NCBI GenBank assembly: GCA_029212955.1
Contig: JARGOW010000186.1
Span: 1,705-7,239 of the forward strand
DNA from: Planctomycetota bacterium
GTDB lineage: Bacteria > Planctomycetota > UBA1135 > GCA-002686595
Length of the DNA: 5,535 nt
Direction of reading: 5' to 3'
Shown here: piece after piece, positions 4,776-5,535 of the stretch
Layout of the letters: the number at the start of each line of letters is the position of its first letter
How positions within the stretch are numbered: position 1 is the stretch's first letter
Program-made: the position numbers and the translations under genes
Notes under the pieces: generated by a model
The model's input: only the letters and a program-made list of their open reading frames with translations
What the model was told of the DNA's origin: nothing
Databases searched by the model: none

Positions 4776-5315
4776 TTGTCACAAATCTATGAAAGCATGA
4801 TCCTCCTCTCGAACCAGGTGGTTCGCGAGGACTGGCGCAAAGCCAAAGCCCTGGTGGGGGGATTCCTCACCAAGCACGGAGCTTCTATTAAGAGCCTTCG
4901 TCGCTACGAAGAGCGCCGTTTGTCCTACCCGATGGCTGGCAACCTGCGTGCGACCTACTACCTCGCCTACTTCGAAATCCCCGGGGACTCGATCCCGCAG
5001 CTGCGCCGTGAGTTTGAACTTTCGGAAGTCGTGCTGCGCAACCTGATCTTGGCCGTGGATGAGATGCCCGAAGAGGAGCTCGCCCTGGCAGCCCTCGAGG
5101 ACGACGCCGAGTACACCGTGCCCGCGCCGCCCGCCGACGATGCTCCCACCGAAGAGGAACTCGCAGCGGAAGCCGCTGAGCGTGAAGCCGAGGCGGAAGC
5201 CGAAGCCGCCCGCGCCGCCAAGGAAGAGTCTTCCGAATCTACCGATGGCGAAGGCGACTCTGACGCAGCCACCGAAGAAACCAAAACCGAGGCGGAAGCC
5301 CCCAAGGAGGCCTAA
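4776..5315 (+). CDS. rpsF: 30S ribosomal protein bS6 with long acidic tail
   Basis: bS6 pairs with bS18 on the platform of the small subunit. The conserved ferredoxin-like core is residues 1-97: MSQIYESMILLS (strand 1), a helix around WRKAKALVGGFL, SIKSLRRYEERRLSYPM, NLRATYYLAYFEIPG, the REFELSEVVLRNLI helix and the final LAVDE strand. At 179 aa it is longer than E. coli bS6 (about 131-135). Residues 98-179 form a low-complexity Glu/Ala/Asp-rich tail (runs such as AEREAEAEAEAA and ESSESTDGEGDSDA), probably disordered or a single helix. E. coli adds glutamates to S6 after translation through RimK; here an acidic tail is encoded directly. The start is TTG with a good Shine-Dalgarno. rpsR begins 3 nt after the stop and its ribosome-binding site lies within the rpsF tail codons, so the two genes are co-transcribed and likely translationally coupled. 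Confidence 0.95.
   Translation: MSQIYESMILLSNQVVREDWRKAKALVGGFLTKHGASIKSLRRYEERRLSYPMAGNLRATYYLAYFEIPGDSIPQLRREFELSEVVLRNLILAVDEMPEEELALAALEDDAEYTVPAPPADDAPTEEELAAEAAEREAEAEAEAARAAKEESSESTDGEGDSDAATEETKTEAEAPKEA
5304..5310 (+). promoter_or_regulatory. Shine-Dalgarno of rpsR inside the rpsF end
   Basis: AAGGAGG lies 7 nt before the rpsR ATG and encodes part of the last codons of rpsF. It is the strongest ribosome-binding site in the window and suits coupled, stoichiometric synthesis of bS6 and bS18. Confidence 0.8.
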
Positions 5316-5317
5316 TC

Positions 5318-5535
5318 ATGTCCAACAACAAGAAAGAGCGCCCCGTTATCGGCTCCCGCAACTGCGACGACCCGATCATCAATTACAAGAACATCGAGTA
5401 CCTCGAGAAGTTCCTGACCCCTCAAGGACAGATCCTGTCCCGCCGTCGCTCCGGTTTCTGCTCGCAGTGCCAGCGCCAGCTCAAGAAGGCGATCAAGAAC
5501 GCACGTCACCTGGGCATGCTGCCCTTCGTCCACTA
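5318..5535 (+). CDS. rpsR: 30S ribosomal protein bS18 (C-terminus cut by window edge)
   Basis: bS18 binds bS6 and 16S rRNA on the 30S platform. The 72 complete codons seen cover nearly the whole protein (E. coli 75 aa) and run off the window without a stop. Family features are NYKNIEYLEKFL (22-33), the basic GQILSRRRSG (37-46) and QRQLKKAIKNARHLGMLPFV (52-71). Cysteines occur at 16, 48 and 51. The C48-x-x-C51 pair sits where zinc-binding (C+) bS18 proteins usually have C-x-x-H or C-x-x-C, but the N-terminal C-x-x-C is reduced to a single C16, so a complete zinc site is not evident. It starts immediately after rpsF with no ssb gene between, unlike the rpsF-ssb-rpsR order of many bacteria. Confidence 0.95.
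   Translation, partial: MSNNKKERPVIGSRNCDDPIINYKNIEYLEKFLTPQGQILSRRRSGFCSQCQRQLKKAIKNARHLGMLPFVH

Noticed and set aside
1..5535. tRNA genes, CRISPR arrays, insertion sequences or phage genes
   Set aside because: No cloverleaf with a T-arm and acceptor, no spaced direct repeats and no transposase or phage motifs were seen.

Overview
The window is a G+C-rich bacterial housekeeping region. It holds six protein genes, two of them cut by the window edges. In order they are: the 5' end of a phosphatidylserine decarboxylase-like gene (minus strand); then, on the plus strand, glmU (UDP-GlcNAc synthesis), prs (PRPP synthetase), rplY/ctc (ribosomal protein bL25), pth (peptidyl-tRNA hydrolase), rpsF (bS6) and the start of rpsR (bS18). 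The order glmU-prs-rplY-pth is a widespread bacterial arrangement, and rpsF-rpsR is a classic ribosomal pair. The Prs active-site loop variant, the use of GTG and TTG starts and the weak Shine-Dalgarno signals would fit a Planctomycetota-like or other deep-branching Gram-negative-type bacterium. That placement is a guess from the sequence alone.

Layout: 1-167 is the psd fragment. 168-582 is a divergent intergenic region of 415 nt that codes for nothing I can support. It contains nested long-range inverted repeats (about 221-483) that fold, on paper, into a long rod with a three-way junction and a 15-bp side hairpin. I do not recognise an RNA family for it, and it is the most unusual object in the window. 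A sigma70-like promoter candidate for glmU overlaps its right edge. 583-1872 is glmU and 1959-2903 is prs, joined by an 86-nt spacer that can form alternative hairpins. A strong hairpin follows prs. 2904-3275 is a 372-nt spacer packed with consecutive hairpins and has a 14-bp perfect palindrome just before rplY. rplY (3276-3869) ends in a GC-rich terminator-like hairpin. A good promoter candidate then precedes pth (4047-4724), rpsF (4776-5315) and rpsR (from 5318).

Functionally, GlmU supplies UDP-GlcNAc for peptidoglycan and lipopolysaccharide. Prs supplies PRPP for nucleotides and some amino acids. bL25, Pth, bS6 and bS18 serve translation. Three transcription units are plausible from the hairpins and promoters: glmU-prs, rplY, and pth-rpsF-rpsR. 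The three ribosomal-protein genes have clear Shine-Dalgarno sequences 7 nt before the start codon. The three enzyme genes have none that I can see.
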